From Nannocystis sp. RBIL2 (GTDB taxonomy: Bacteria; Myxococcota_A; Polyangia; Nannocystales; Nannocystaceae), in NCBI RefSeq assembly GCF_026626745.1, contig NZ_JAPNJW010000002.1, forward strand, positions 3,434,151 to 3,498,150: 64,000 nt of DNA, written 5' to 3'. A program made the position numbers and the translations under genes. Shown here in pieces: positions 53,427-62,904 of the stretch; position 1 is the first letter of the stretch; each line of letters starts with the position of its first letter. Under the pieces are notes generated by a model. That model searched no databases, was not told where the DNA came from, and saw only the letters and a program-made list of their open reading frames with translations.

Positions 53427-54787
53427 ATGACCCTGCACCGCCGGCTGCTCCTGTTCGGCGCCGTCATCCCGGCCGGGCTCATCGCCCTCGCCCTGTTCCT
53501 GATCGGCCTCGTCCTCGACCACCTCCTGCTCGAGTCGGTCGACCGCGGCCTCACCTTGCAGGCCGCCAGCGAGTCGGTCAGCCTGTTCGATCGGCCAGGT
53601 CAGGACGCGCACCTCCACTTCGGCGACTCGGCCCTGGTCGCCGACCTGCAGCGCCTGCACCACCAGGGCGCGCTCTACGGCCCCGACGGCGCCCGCCTGC
53701 TCGCCTACCCCGCCGAGACCTTCGCCCCCGAGCGCCTCACCGCCGCCGACGTCGCCCGCGCCCCGGCCCTGCAGACGCGTGCGCTCGCCAGTGGAGAGCG
53801 CGTCCGCGAGCTCTCCCTCGCCATCGACTCGCCGCGCGGCGAGCCGCACGCGCTGTGGCTGGCAGTCTCGCTCGCCTCCAACGACGCCGCCCTGGCCGCC
53901 TACGCCCGCGCCGCCGCCCTGATCGGCGCGGCGGTCACCCTGCTGATGCTGCTGCTGCAGGTCTCCCACGCCCGCGGCCTCGTGCACCGCGTACAGCAGC
54001 TCCACGTCCACATGCAGCGGCTGCAGACGGCGACTTCTCGACCTTGCCGCCCGCCGACCCTGGCACCGACGTGGTCGCCAGCCTGCGCGACGCCATCGCC
54101 GACGCCACCGAGAAGCTGCGCACCGCCTCCGAGCTGCAGCACCGCCTCGTCGCCGACGCCGCCCACGAGCTGCGGACCCCGCTCACCGCCATGCGCATGG
54201 AGATCGACGTCACCCTGCGGCGCGAGCGCTCGCCCGAGCAGCTCGTCGACGCCCTGACCCGCGTACGCACCGAAGTCGACCGCCTCGGCGAGCTCGCGAC
54301 CAAGCTGCTGGCGATGGCCAGCCTGCGCCGCTCCGAGTGGGAGCGCGTCCCGCTCGACGCGGTCGCCAGCGTGCGCGACGCCATCGCCAGCCACAGCGTC
54401 GTCGCCGAGCGGCGCGCCATCTCCTTGCACCTGCACGCCCCCGAGGCCGCGCCGATCCGCGCCAACCCCGGCCCGCTGCGTCAGGCCGTCGACAACCTGC
54501 TGGCCAACGCGATCAAGTTCGCCCCCGTCGGCAGCGCAGTCGACCTCACCGTGCGCGACGGCGAGACCGCGCTCGAGCTCCTCGTCGAGGACCGCGGCCC
54601 CGGCGTCCCTCTCGAGCACCGCGAGACGATCTTCGCCCCCTTCCGTCGCCTCCAGCGCGGAGTCGACGGCGCCGGCCTCGGCCTCGCCATCGTCCGCGAG
54701 GTCGCAGAGGCCCACGGCGGCCGCGCCTGGGTCAGCGAGCGCCCGGGCGGCGGCGCCTGTTTTCATCTCGTCATCGCCCGCGCATGA
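53427..54787 (+). pseudogene. Sensor histidine kinase, frameshifted at the HAMP region
   Basis: Frame one (from 53427, MTLHRRLLLFG) gives a membrane helix, a periplasmic sensor of about 130 residues and a second helix (AAALIGAAVTLLMLLL). It then reads HVHMQRLQ and goes off into nonsense at about 54026. The next frame continues as DGDFSTLPPADPG, then HisKA DAAHELRTPLTAMRMEIDV, N-box LRQAVDNLLANAIKFAP, G1 EDRGPGVP and G2 GAGLGLAIV to a stop at 54787. A single G missing after CAG at 54024-54026 joins the two halves. Otherwise a normal kinase, partner of the response regulator. Sequencing error or mutation cannot be separated here. Confidence 0.85.
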
Positions 54788-54811
54788 CGCCGGCGCATGA
54801 CGCCGATCGCA

Positions 54812-55777
54812 TCAGCCCTGCGTCTGCCCGCGACTGCCTGCCGAGCCCTCGGCGCGCCGCGCCAGCGCCTGGCGCAGCCCGTCTTGCAGGCTCGACGCAG
54901 TGGTGATGCGCGTGAAGTCGACGTCCAGCTCGACCAGCGTCTGCGCCATCTTCGGCGAGATGCCCACCACGATGCAGTGCACCCCGAGGAGCCGCGCCGC
55001 GCCCACCGTCTCGAACAGGTGCGACGCCGCCGCGGTGTCGATCACCGGCACGCCGGTCACGTCGAGGATCACCTGCGACGCGCGCTGCTCCACGACCGCC
55101 GCCAGCAGGTTCTCCATGATCTGCGCCGCCCGGTCGGCGTCGATCACCCCGATCAGCGGCAGCGCCAGGATCCCCTCCCACAGCCTGATGACCGGCGTGG
55201 AGAGCTCGCGGATCGCCTGCTGCTGCGCATGGAGCAGGCGGATGTGCTCCGACAGCGCCGCAGTCCGCTCCGCCACCGCCGCCTCGAGCGCCTCGTTCTG
55301 GGCCCGCAGCTCCTCCTCGCTGCGTGCCAGCTCGCCGATCTCGTAGTGCATCACCACGGCCTCGACGAGCTGGCCCTCTTCGTCCTTGACCGGGTAGATC
55401 GACGACGCCACCCACCCTGCCGATCCCGCCGACACGCCTTCGGTGTGCCGCGGGTCGTAGCGGAGCGCCGGCAGCCGGGTCGCCTCTCCCGTCGCGTAGG
55501 CCCGGCGCACGCCCGCCAGGCTCCCCGACGGCTCGAGCTGCAGGTCGTCGAGGATCACGTGGCCGCGCACCACATCGAGGTTCAGCTTCCACAGCTTCTC
55601 GAAGCCCTGGTTGACCTCGACGACCCGCCCGGCCGCGTCGCACACCTGCACGCTCAGCGCAGTGTTGCCGACCATCGCCTGATACCTGCGCGCCGCGACC
55701 TTCAGCGCATCGACCTGCCGGCGCAGCGCTTCCACCTCGCGAACGAGCTCCTCGTGCGACCTGTCGTCCGCGCCCAT
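54812..55777 (-). CDS. PAS-STAS domain protein (RsbR-like)
   Basis: A 321-residue protein: N-terminal coiled coil, a PAS-like domain (ALSVQVCDAAGRVVEVNQGFEKLW, residues about 38-150), a second coiled coil, and a C-terminal STAS domain (PVIRLWEGILALPLIGVIDADRAAQIMENLL; VILDVTGVPVIDTAAASHL). This layout is that of RsbR-type stressosome or general-stress sensors. The regulatory Ser/Thr of STAS proteins may be Thr in DVTGVPVIDT. No sigma factor or kinase partner is adjacent. Confidence 0.85.
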   Translation of the reverse strand: MGADDRSHEELVREVEALRRQVDALKVAARRYQAMVGNTALSVQVCDAAGRVVEVNQGFEKLWKLNLDVVRGHVILDDLQLEPSGSLAGVRRAYATGEATRLPALRYDPRHTEGVSAGSAGWVASSIYPVKDEEGQLVEAVVMHYEIGELARSEEELRAQNEALEAAVAERTAALSEHIRLLHAQQQAIRELSTPVIRLWEGILALPLIGVIDADRAAQIMENLLAAVVEQRASQVILDVTGVPVIDTAAASHLFETVGAARLLGVHCIVVGISPKMAQTLVELDVDFTRITTASSLQDGLRQALARRAEGSAGSRGQTQG

Positions 55778-56127
55778 CGCCGGGACTGTACACCGCGAAG
55801 CCTGCGCGAAAAAGCAGGGCGAGCCGCCTCCTCTGGAGCTACGCGCACGCTGCAGCGCAGCGTCCTCGGACGCACGAATTCTCGACGCACGAGCGCCTGC
55901 GGCCGCGCTGCACCGATCGAACAAACCCGCGTCTTCACCGCGCAGCCATACGGTCCTCACCCACGAGACGTTCCTGTCCCTATCGCCAGGTGAAGCCCGA
56001 AGCGAGAGCGCGAGCGGCGGAGTCGCGCCGACCGCGAGAGCATCACTCGTGCCGCTCCGTCGACGTCCGCGATGGTGGGCCGCGCTCGCGGTCCACCTCG
56101 CAGATCGTCCTCGTTCACCGCGCCGGC
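55778..56127. other. Non-coding gap of 350 bp
   Basis: No gene or family palindrome is clearly seen. It should contain the promoter of the PAS-STAS gene; no consensus element stands out. A TTCCTGTCCC stretch near 55971 is only a weak resemblance to the family arms. Confidence 0.4.
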
Positions 56128-57090
56128 TCAAACCTCGTCGCGGTAGAACGTCAGCTGGTACTCCATGCGCGCCACCTGCCCGTGCGTGAAGTGGTCGATG
56201 CACGCGTCGTCGCCGTAGTCCATGAAGTTGTGGATCGGGTCCTTGCCCGGCAGCGGACACGAGTCGAGGTCCTCCGGGCAGCCATACGCCGGGTACGACT
56301 CGGACGGCGTGTCGGCCACGCGGTCGCCTCCGTCGTCGAGATCGCCGCCGCAGCCGCCCTGGAACGTGTGATAGAGGCCCGCCCAGTGGCCGACCTCGTG
56401 GACCGCGGTGTCGCCGAGGTCGTACGGCGGTGACGCGCCGCCGGGCAGGCTCTCGTCGAGGATCACCACCCCGTCGTCCTCCGGCGCCCACGCGTACTCC
56501 CACGGGAACGTCGCCCAGCCGAGCAGTCCACCGCCGATCCCCGCCGTATAGATGTTGAGGGTGCCGGCTCCGCCCACGCGCAGCGCCGACTTCGCCTCCG
56601 TCTCCGCGGTCGTCCCGTAGTCCATCGCGTACCACGAGTCGTTCGCGGTCACGTCGACCCCCGCCAGCGAGAACGTGATCCCCGCCGGCACGAACGCCGC
56701 GTTGAGGATGTCGAGCTGCTGCTCGATGCGCTCCGACGCCACCTTCCCGTTGCCGACGCTGTCCGTGATCACGTGGAAGTACGTCGGGATCACCCGCGGC
56801 ACGAACCCGATCCGGGCCGAGGCGGCCCGCCGCGCCTTGAAGTCGAGCTCCATCACCTCGACCTCGTCGTTCGTCGGGTGCGTCCCGCAGCGGCCGTCGA
56901 CGCCCGCCGAGGTCAGCGATTCGAGCCCGCCGCAGGCGACTGCGTCGTCGTCGATCATGCAGGCGTCGGCCAGCACCTCGGTCTCGGGCCGGGCACCCTT
57001 CATCTCGCGTCGCGGCTCCGGGTCGTCGCAGGCGGAGCAGAGGGAAGCAGCAAGAATTGTCCACACAGTGTTGATCGCACGCATTCTCAT
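56128..57090 (-). CDS. M43-type metalloprotease lipoprotein
   Basis: A 320-residue zinc protease of the cytophagalysin/pappalysin (metzincin) group. The zinc site HEVGHWAGLYH spans residues 231-241, with Met-turn region NFMDYGDD near residue 292 and paired cysteines around the active site. The N-terminal signal ILAASLCSAC suggests a lipoprotein (Cys21). Possible surface-associated extracellular protease. Start ATG at 57090, with another ATG two codons on. Confidence 0.9.
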   Translation of the reverse strand: MRMRAINTVWTILAASLCSACDDPEPRREMKGARPETEVLADACMIDDDAVACGGLESLTSAGVDGRCGTHPTNDEVEVMELDFKARRAASARIGFVPRVIPTYFHVITDSVGNGKVASERIEQQLDILNAAFVPAGITFSLAGVDVTANDSWYAMDYGTTAETEAKSALRVGGAGTLNIYTAGIGGGLLGWATFPWEYAWAPEDDGVVILDESLPGGASPPYDLGDTAVHEVGHWAGLYHTFQGGCGGDLDDGGDRVADTPSESYPAYGCPEDLDSCPLPGKDPIHNFMDYGDDACIDHFTHGQVARMEYQLTFYRDEV

Positions 57091-57540
57091 TCATCCCGGG
57101 CGCTCCATCTTCGAGCCCCCCACGCCATCATACGGGCCGACGCTCGGGCTCGCCGTTACGACGATCTTACATTCGCCGTCACGGTCGACCGCAGCCGGAT
57201 CACCGCTCCTGCCCCAGATACCGGGGCGGGCGCACCGCCGTCCGCCTGCTTTTCTGCTTTCTTTATTAAAATCAAAGGACATGTCCTGAAGAACGCCCGC
57301 GAGAGTGACAGTCCTTGCGCGCGTGGGAGCGCCGCATCGCAAGGCACCGCAGCCCCGCGAGCCACCTGTCCTTTTCGCCAGCCTCGATGGGGGAGAAACG
57401 GCCCTGGCCTTTCCGCCAGCTTCGCTCACGACAGCGGGCCGGGCCGAAGAGGTTTGTGGCCTCCTGGTCTCTCGTCGGCTTCGATCGGCAGCGAGCCGCC
57501 GAGAAGTGACAGTCGTACCGGCCCGCGTCTGTCTCGCGCC
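57091..57540. other. Non-coding gap of 450 bp
   Basis: A short AT-rich stretch near 57250-57275 precedes one perfect palindrome AGGACATGTCCT (57276-57287). It could hold the protease promoter or the 3' end of the DUF-like gene's transcript. No gene is supported. Confidence 0.45.
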
Positions 57541-57903
57541 TCAGCCTTCGGGCCCGATCGTCAGCTCTGTCTGCAAGTCGACATCCGAAAAGCTGCGGAT
57601 CGTCACCACCCGACAACCCCGCACGACCCCTCGCACACGTCGCACCTCCTTCGCGTCCCCGTCCAGCCGCTCGCTGACCTCGAGCGGCTCCTTGGGCCGC
57701 TTCATGCCCGGAGTCACGAGCAGCCGATCGGACACGTACACGATGCCGGTGTCGAGGTCGGTGATCACCGGCTCGTGCGGCCGCTCTTTGCGACTCGTGC
57801 CGAACAGGCCGTCGACTACGACCTCGTACCACACCAGCTCCACGCGATGACCGACGGGGATGGGCGCCTGGAAGATGACCACGTACTTCTGCATCCGCGG
57901 CAT
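57541..57903 (-). CDS. Hypothetical protein
   Basis: A 120-residue protein, mostly beta-strand (KYVVIFQAPIPVGHRVELVWYEVVVDGL, EPVITDLDTGIVYVS). No signal peptide or known motif. Start: ATG at 57903 or at 57894 (MQKYVVIFQ). It follows the LMF-like gene by 60 bp on the same strand, so they may be cotranscribed. The family is not recognised. Confidence 0.6.
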   Translation of the reverse strand: MPRMQKYVVIFQAPIPVGHRVELVWYEVVVDGLFGTSRKERPHEPVITDLDTGIVYVSDRLLVTPGMKRPKEPLEVSERLDGDAKEVRRVRGVVRGCRVVTIRSFSDVDLQTELTIGPEG

Positions 57904-57962
57904 CGTAGCCCGCATGCACCCCCGCGGGCTGCGCGGGTCGACGCGGCGACGCGCATCGGCGC

Positions 57963-60413
57963 TCAGGATCGGATCGTCTCGCCCGGCTCCGCGAGCGGCC
58001 GCAGCGACAGGTCGGCGCACAGCTCGAAGCGCGGCCATCGCTCCGGCGTCTCGGCCCAAATTTCTTCCTGAAATTCGCCGCGCAAGAACTCGATCATCGC
58101 GAACGCGCCCCACAGCCGCCGCACCCGCGCCGCCCCCCACGCCGCGAGCTTGGCCGCCCGCGCGCTCGGCCGCGGCCACCCGCGCACCTCGACCTGGCTC
58201 GCCAGCATGCGAAATTTCTGGGCCTGATGGGCCATCCGCTCCGGCCGCAGCACCGCCTCGAAGAACCATCCCGAGCGCAGGCTCATCCGCGCCAGCCACT
58301 GCGCCGCAGTCTCCGGCTGCCGCATCATCGCCTCGTACGCCTCGCGTCCCTCGCCGATCACGTGTTTTATTAAAAGATTCAGGTGCAGGTGGGTCTCGAC
58401 GTCGAGCGGCGCCGGCCTGCGGCCGAGGATGGCCCGCAGCCCGCCGGCCACGAACAACCGCTCGCAGCGGGCCATCCCCAGCAGCGCGTAGCGGCCCAGC
58501 AAGCGCTCGAAGCGATCGATCTGCGGCCCGCTCCAGCGCCCGCGTACCCGCTCCACCAGCGCCGGCAATTGCGACCAGTCGTCGCGGTCCGTCGCCGCGA
58601 ACATCGGCACGAACTCGTCCCACAGCGCGTCCACGTCTGCCCGCGTCAGCTCCGTCGTCTCCAGGCACACGAGCGCGTGCGGGTCCTCGCCGGCAGCCGC
58701 GCGGCGCAGCAGCGGCCCCAGACGCGAGCGACCGATCCACCGCCAGTCCTCCGGCGCCCACAGCTCCGGCGGCGGCGGCTGGCCGTCGAGCCAGCGGTCC
58801 TCCGCCCGCGCGCGCGGCAGGTGCGGACCGACCAGAGTCCGCCGCCACCACGCCCCGCTCGCGCGCTGCTCCGCCGGTGTCGTCGCCTCCAACATGTACA
58901 TTCGGACACGTGCGGCGACCGGCGCCTCCCGCTCCGCCGGCAACGAGTCGCCGAAGAACAGCCGCGAGCGCAGCTCGCCTCGCAACACCCGCCGCATCAA
59001 CCGCCCCGCCCCCGAGCAGCGCGCGTGTCCGTAGGGGTCCCAGCGGCCCGTCAGGTTGCGCAGCACGCTGGCCTCGTGGAACCCCGTCGCCTCGTACACG
59101 ATCGCGTGGTCGAAGCGCGGGTGATGCGGCGCCACCCACCGCGGCGGCGAACCCTCGAGAGTCGGCCACCAGCGCGGCGTCAGAGTGTGCCACCGGGCCT
59201 CGTCCCACGTCACCTCGAGCGCAGGGCTCATCTTGATCGCCGGCGCCGAGCGCGGCGGGAACACCCCGTACGCGTGCAACCACCGCAGCGGCTGCAGCCC
59301 GCGAAACACCGCGATCGGCCAGCGCAGCGCCCCCGGCAGCACGCGCTCCCACCACGGCCACAGCGTCCACGTGAACGACGCCCACGTGTTGAGCGGCAGG
59401 CACAACAGCGCCCCGAACGTGTGCAGCACGATCAACGCCTGCAGCGCCAGCGTCGTCGCCGGCAGCGACGGCGCGAACAGCTCGAGCGGCGCCACGGCCG
59501 TCGCGCTGTCGAAGCACACCCCGCACAGCGCGATCGTCAGCACGTTGAAGAACCCGTAGTTGCCGGTCGCCGCGATCGCCAGCATCAGCCCCGCGGTCGC
59601 CAGCGCGAACACCACGCTCGCCGGCCCCGGGACGAAGATCGCCAGCGGCAGCACCACCTCGACCACGAACAGCAGCGCCAGCGCGGCCTTGTGGATCCAC
59701 ATCGGCGCGCGGTGGGCCAGCCACCCGAAAGGCGTCGGCAGCGGCTGGCGGATCGTGAACCCCTGCAAAAAACCAGCGTCGGCCCGCGTCGAGCCGGCGA
59801 ACTTCTGCTTGCCGAAGCCGAACATCACGCGGAACAGCAGCAGCCGGAACACCCACGCCAGCGCCGGCGTCGGCGCGCCGGTGGCCGCGACCGCCGGCGC
59901 CCACGCCAGCGCCGGCAGGAACATGGCCCAAAAGCCAGCCTCGAGCAGCAGGCTGTCCCACGGGTACACCAGCACCACCGCGCGATCGAGCGACAGGTAC
60001 AGCGCCCAGCACAGCAAGAACGCCAGCGGCGTGTGCGGTCCGCCGGCCACGATCGTCAGCGCCGCCGTAAGCCCCAGCCACGGCAGCGCCCGCAGCCAGC
60101 GGTCGCCCGCGTGCAGCCACAGCAGCCCGGGGAAGTACAGCCAGCGGCGCGGCGCCGCGAAGTCGCGCCGGATCGCCGCCATCAGCTCCGCCACCGGCGC
60201 GACCCCCTCGCGCCCCGCGATCGGCCCGACCTGGAACGTCAGCGACGCGAACGCGATCGCATAGACCACCGCGATCCCGCGCGCCACGAGCCCCCACACC
60301 AGCTCCGGCGGCGCGTGAGCGAGTAGGTCGAGGACTTCGATGCCCGCGAGGCTCGCACGGACCCCGTCGGCGAGCAAGCCGCGCCGCGGCCTAAAACATG
60401 TCCCAAAGAACAT
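57963..60413 (-). CDS. Lipase maturation factor (LMF)-like membrane protein
   Basis: An 816-residue protein with about eight to ten membrane helices in the N-terminal half and the LMF landmarks YPWDSLLLEAGF, FRLLLFRVMFGFGKQKF, QPLPTPFGW and GNYGFFNVLTIALCGV. The C-terminal half is soluble and helical. LMF1 in animals aids lipase folding in the ER; in bacteria the role is unknown. Start: the ATG at 60413 lies in a dispersed palindrome, with an AGGA just upstream of it; a TTG further in is possible. Confidence 0.85.
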   Translation of the reverse strand: MFFGTCFRPRRGLLADGVRASLAGIEVLDLLAHAPPELVWGLVARGIAVVYAIAFASLTFQVGPIAGREGVAPVAELMAAIRRDFAAPRRWLYFPGLLWLHAGDRWLRALPWLGLTAALTIVAGGPHTPLAFLLCWALYLSLDRAVVLVYPWDSLLLEAGFWAMFLPALAWAPAVAATGAPTPALAWVFRLLLFRVMFGFGKQKFAGSTRADAGFLQGFTIRQPLPTPFGWLAHRAPMWIHKAALALLFVVEVVLPLAIFVPGPASVVFALATAGLMLAIAATGNYGFFNVLTIALCGVCFDSATAVAPLELFAPSLPATTLALQALIVLHTFGALLCLPLNTWASFTWTLWPWWERVLPGALRWPIAVFRGLQPLRWLHAYGVFPPRSAPAIKMSPALEVTWDEARWHTLTPRWWPTLEGSPPRWVAPHHPRFDHAIVYEATGFHEASVLRNLTGRWDPYGHARCSGAGRLMRRVLRGELRSRLFFGDSLPAEREAPVAARVRMYMLEATTPAEQRASGAWWRRTLVGPHLPRARAEDRWLDGQPPPPELWAPEDWRWIGRSRLGPLLRRAAAGEDPHALVCLETTELTRADVDALWDEFVPMFAATDRDDWSQLPALVERVRGRWSGPQIDRFERLLGRYALLGMARCERLFVAGGLRAILGRRPAPLDVETHLHLNLLIKHVIGEGREAYEAMMRQPETAAQWLARMSLRSGWFFEAVLRPERMAHQAQKFRMLASQVEVRGWPRPSARAAKLAAWGAARVRRLWGAFAMIEFLRGEFQEEIWAETPERWPRFELCADLSLRPLAEPGETIRS

Positions 60414-60418
60414 GTCCT
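60394..60418. repeat. Palindrome containing the LMF-like start codon
   Basis: AAACATGTCCC-AAAG-AACATGTCCT. On the minus strand it reads AGGACATG and supplies both the ribosome site and the ATG of the LMF-like gene. Confidence 0.75.
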
Positions 60419-60608
60419 AAAGCACCGCCACGAGCGACCGCCCGCCGCGCCGAGGGCCGCGACGCGTCGGTCGCCGCGCGGAACGCCACCTCGGCGACGT
60501 CGGCCCTCGGTCGTCACCGCGGCCGGCCGGGTGAACGCCGCGAACACGCGCTCGGCGAACGACGCATGGGCCTCGGGGATCAGCGTCGCCCGGTTCGGCC
60601 CGGCTTTC

Positions 60609-61166
60609 TCACCGCGCGGCCAGGCCGAGCCGCTCGGCGATCCGCCGCAGCTCGGCCTCCACCTCCGGCGACGGATCGCCCTCGGCCAGCCACGCCGCCA
60701 GCTCCGCGCGCGCCGGCTCCCCGTCGAGCACCTCGAGCGTGCCGGCCAGCGACTCGCGCAGCGCCGGGTCGGCGTGCCGCCGCGACACCCGGGCCAGCAG
60801 CGGGGCGACCGTGGACGCGAGCCCGGTGTCCCCCAGCGCCTCGATCACCTCCGGCGGTCCTTCCCCGTCCAGGCAATCGAACAGCGCCCGCGCCACCGGC
60901 TCCGGCCGCTGCCTCGCCAGCACGACGAGGAGGCGCGCGGCGTCATTGAAGACGAACTGGTCGAACAGCGAACGACTGCCGCGCAGGCGGCGGAGCGCCG
61001 CCACCAGCAGCGGCACCGCCGTCTCGTCCATGCGCGCGGCGAGGGCGACGTCCTGCGCCTCGCATTCCGCCAAGGTCTCGGGGAGATCGGCCAGCGGCCC
61101 GTGCGTCGACGCCAGCGCGTCGTACAGCTCCTCCACGTCGCGGAAGCGCAGCGGCGTCGCGGTCAT
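60609..61166 (-). CDS. HEAT-repeat-like helical protein
   Basis: A 185-residue, wholly helical protein with repeats of about 30 residues (VPLLVAALRRLRG, PEPVARALFDCLDGEGPPEVIEALGDTGLASTVAPLLARVSRRHADPALRESLAGTLEVLDG). The pattern of paired helices with a central Gly/Pro turn fits HEAT or PBS-lyase repeats. No enzyme motif. Divergent from the SagB gene by 52 bp. Confidence 0.75.
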   Translation of the reverse strand: MTATPLRFRDVEELYDALASTHGPLADLPETLAECEAQDVALAARMDETAVPLLVAALRRLRGSRSLFDQFVFNDAARLLVVLARQRPEPVARALFDCLDGEGPPEVIEALGDTGLASTVAPLLARVSRRHADPALRESLAGTLEVLDGEPARAELAAWLAEGDPSPEVEAELRRIAERLGLAAR

Positions 61167-61218
61167 CGCCCGAGCTTGCTACGCCCGCGGCGCCACGACC
61201 ACGCCTATACTCTCGGCG

Positions 61219-62829
61219 ATGCCGAGCGACCTCGAGCGCGTCCTCGATTACCACGAGCGCACCGCCCACCGGCCTGGTCGTTACGCCGCCTCGCTCGGCT
61301 ACCTCGACTGGGACACCCAGCCGAACCCCTTCCGCCTCTACGACGGCGCCGAGCGGTACGCCCTGCCGCGCGTCCACCCACATGTCTCGGAGGACAGGCC
61401 GACCTGGGCCGACCTCTTCCGCGACCCGGGCCCCGCCCCTGCGGCTCTCGACCTCGACCTGATCGGCTCGCTGTGCTTCCACGCCTTCGCCCTCTCCGCG
61501 TGGAAGCAGGCCGGCGCCTCGCGCTGGTCGCTGCGCGTCAACCCCTCGAGCGGCAACCTCCACCCCACCGAGGTCTATCTGCTCGCCGGTCCGCTCGCCG
61601 GCCTGTCCGAAGGGCCAGGTCTCTACCACTACTCCCCGCTGCTGCACGGCCTCGAGCGGCGGGCCGCCCTCGAACCCGGCGCCTGGCAGGCCCTCGGTTT
61701 CCCCGGCCTGCTCGTCGGCCTGTCGTCGATCGCCTGGCGCGAGGCGTGGAAGTACGGCGAGCGGGCCTTCCGCTACTGCAACCATGACGTCGGCCACGCA
61801 GTCGCAGCGCTGGCGATCGCCGCCGCGCTCCACGGCTGGCGCGCGGTCCTCGTCGATCCGCTGCCCGACGCCCGGCTCGCCGCCCTCCTCGGCCTCGGCG
61901 CCCTCGGCCTGGGCGTCGAGGCCGAGCACCCCGAGTGTCTCGTCGCCCTGCTGCCCGCGGGCGCACCGCCGGGGCTCGACGTCGCGGCCATCCTCGACCT
62001 CGCCCCGACCGCCCTCGAGGGCCAGGCCAACCTGCTCAGCGAGAGCCACCACGAGTGGCCGATCTTGCACGAGGTCGCCGCGGCCACGACGAACGAACTA
62101 GCGACCCCGCGCCCCTGGCCGCCGCCGCCGAGCCCGCGCGCGTGCGACCTCGAGGTCCCGGCAGCGCCCCTGGTCCGCCGCCGCCGCAGCGCGGTCGCCA
62201 TGGACGGCCGCACCGGCATCACTGCAGCTGCCTTCTACGACATGCTCCTTCGGACATTACCCGGAGGACAGCCATTCTCGGCGCTGCCGTGGCGGCCCGC
62301 GGTCGACCTGGCGCTCATGGTCCACCGCGTCCAGGGCGTCGAGCCCGGCCTCTACCTCCTGGTCCGCGAGCCCGGCCGCGTCGCCCGCTGGCGCGCCGCC
62401 CTGCCCGACGCCTCGTGGCGAGCGCCGCCCGACTGCCCGGCCGAGCTCCCGCTGGTGGGCCTGCGCGAGGGCGACGTCCGCCGCCACGCCGCCCTCGTCA
62501 GCTGCGCCCAGGACATCGCCGCCGACGGCGCCTTCGCCGTCGCCATGTTCGTCGACCTCCGCGCCGAGCTGGGGCGCGAGGGCCCGGCCCACTACCGCCG
62601 CCTGTACTGGGAGACCGGCGCCATCGGTCAGCAGCTCTACCTCGAGGCCGAGGCCCTCGGGATCGCCGCCACCGGGATCGGCTGCTTCTTCGACCAGCCC
62701 ACCCGAAACCTGCTCGGCCTCCCCGAAGCCGACGAGCTGCGCAGCCTCTACCACTTCACCGTCGGCGGCCGCGTCGACGACCCCCGCCTGCGCACCCTCG
62801 ACGCCTACTACCACCTCGACCGACCCTGA
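61219..62829 (+). CDS. SagB/ThcOx-type oxidoreductase with duplicated nitroreductase domain
   Basis: A 536-residue protein with two nitroreductase-fold domains: N-terminal (residues about 85-255, SLRVNPSSGNLHPTEVYLL, EAWKYGERAFRYCNHDVGHAVAAL) and C-terminal (about 330-530, RRRRSAVAMDGRTGIT, YWETGAIGQQLYLEAEALGIAATGIGCFFD). SagB-family FMN enzymes oxidise azolines to azoles in peptide natural products. No YcaO cyclase or precursor peptide is nearby, so this is likely a stand-alone member of unknown substrate. Three palindrome-type units lie in loops. Confidence 0.88.
   Translation: MPSDLERVLDYHERTAHRPGRYAASLGYLDWDTQPNPFRLYDGAERYALPRVHPHVSEDRPTWADLFRDPGPAPAALDLDLIGSLCFHAFALSAWKQAGASRWSLRVNPSSGNLHPTEVYLLAGPLAGLSEGPGLYHYSPLLHGLERRAALEPGAWQALGFPGLLVGLSSIAWREAWKYGERAFRYCNHDVGHAVAALAIAAALHGWRAVLVDPLPDARLAALLGLGALGLGVEAEHPECLVALLPAGAPPGLDVAAILDLAPTALEGQANLLSESHHEWPILHEVAAATTNELATPRPWPPPPSPRACDLEVPAAPLVRRRRSAVAMDGRTGITAAAFYDMLLRTLPGGQPFSALPWRPAVDLALMVHRVQGVEPGLYLLVREPGRVARWRAALPDASWRAPPDCPAELPLVGLREGDVRRHAALVSCAQDIAADGAFAVAMFVDLRAELGREGPAHYRRLYWETGAIGQQLYLEAEALGIAATGIGCFFDQPTRNLLGLPEADELRSLYHFTVGGRVDDPRLRTLDAYYHLDRP
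62239..62272. repeat. Palindrome in the SagB gene
   Basis: GACATGCTCC-TTC-GGACATT then ACCCGGAGGACAG, coding YDMLLRTLPGGQP near the start of domain two. Two weaker units are at 61380-61398 (CATGTC-TCGGA-GGACAG) and 61602-61621 (CCTGTCC-GAA-GGGCCAGG). Confidence 0.65.
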
Positions 62830-62865
62830 TTTTTTTCGGTGCTCCGCGGCAGCTACGTCAGACGA

Positions 62866-62892
62866 AAGGACATGTCACGAAGAACATGTCCT
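62866..62892. repeat. Dispersed palindrome in a convergent gap
   Basis: AGGACATGTC-ACGAAG-AACATGTCCT, between the SagB stop and the stop of the gene running off the window. A T-run (T at 62830-62836) directly after the SagB stop precedes it. Confidence 0.85.
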
Positions 62893-62904
62893 CCCGGCAA
62901 GGTC

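Noticed and set aside
57305..57850. Plus-strand open frame over the 57541 hypothetical gene
   Set aside because: Thr/Ser/Arg-rich shadow; the minus-strand frame has regular beta-type protein pattern and follows the LMF-like gene.
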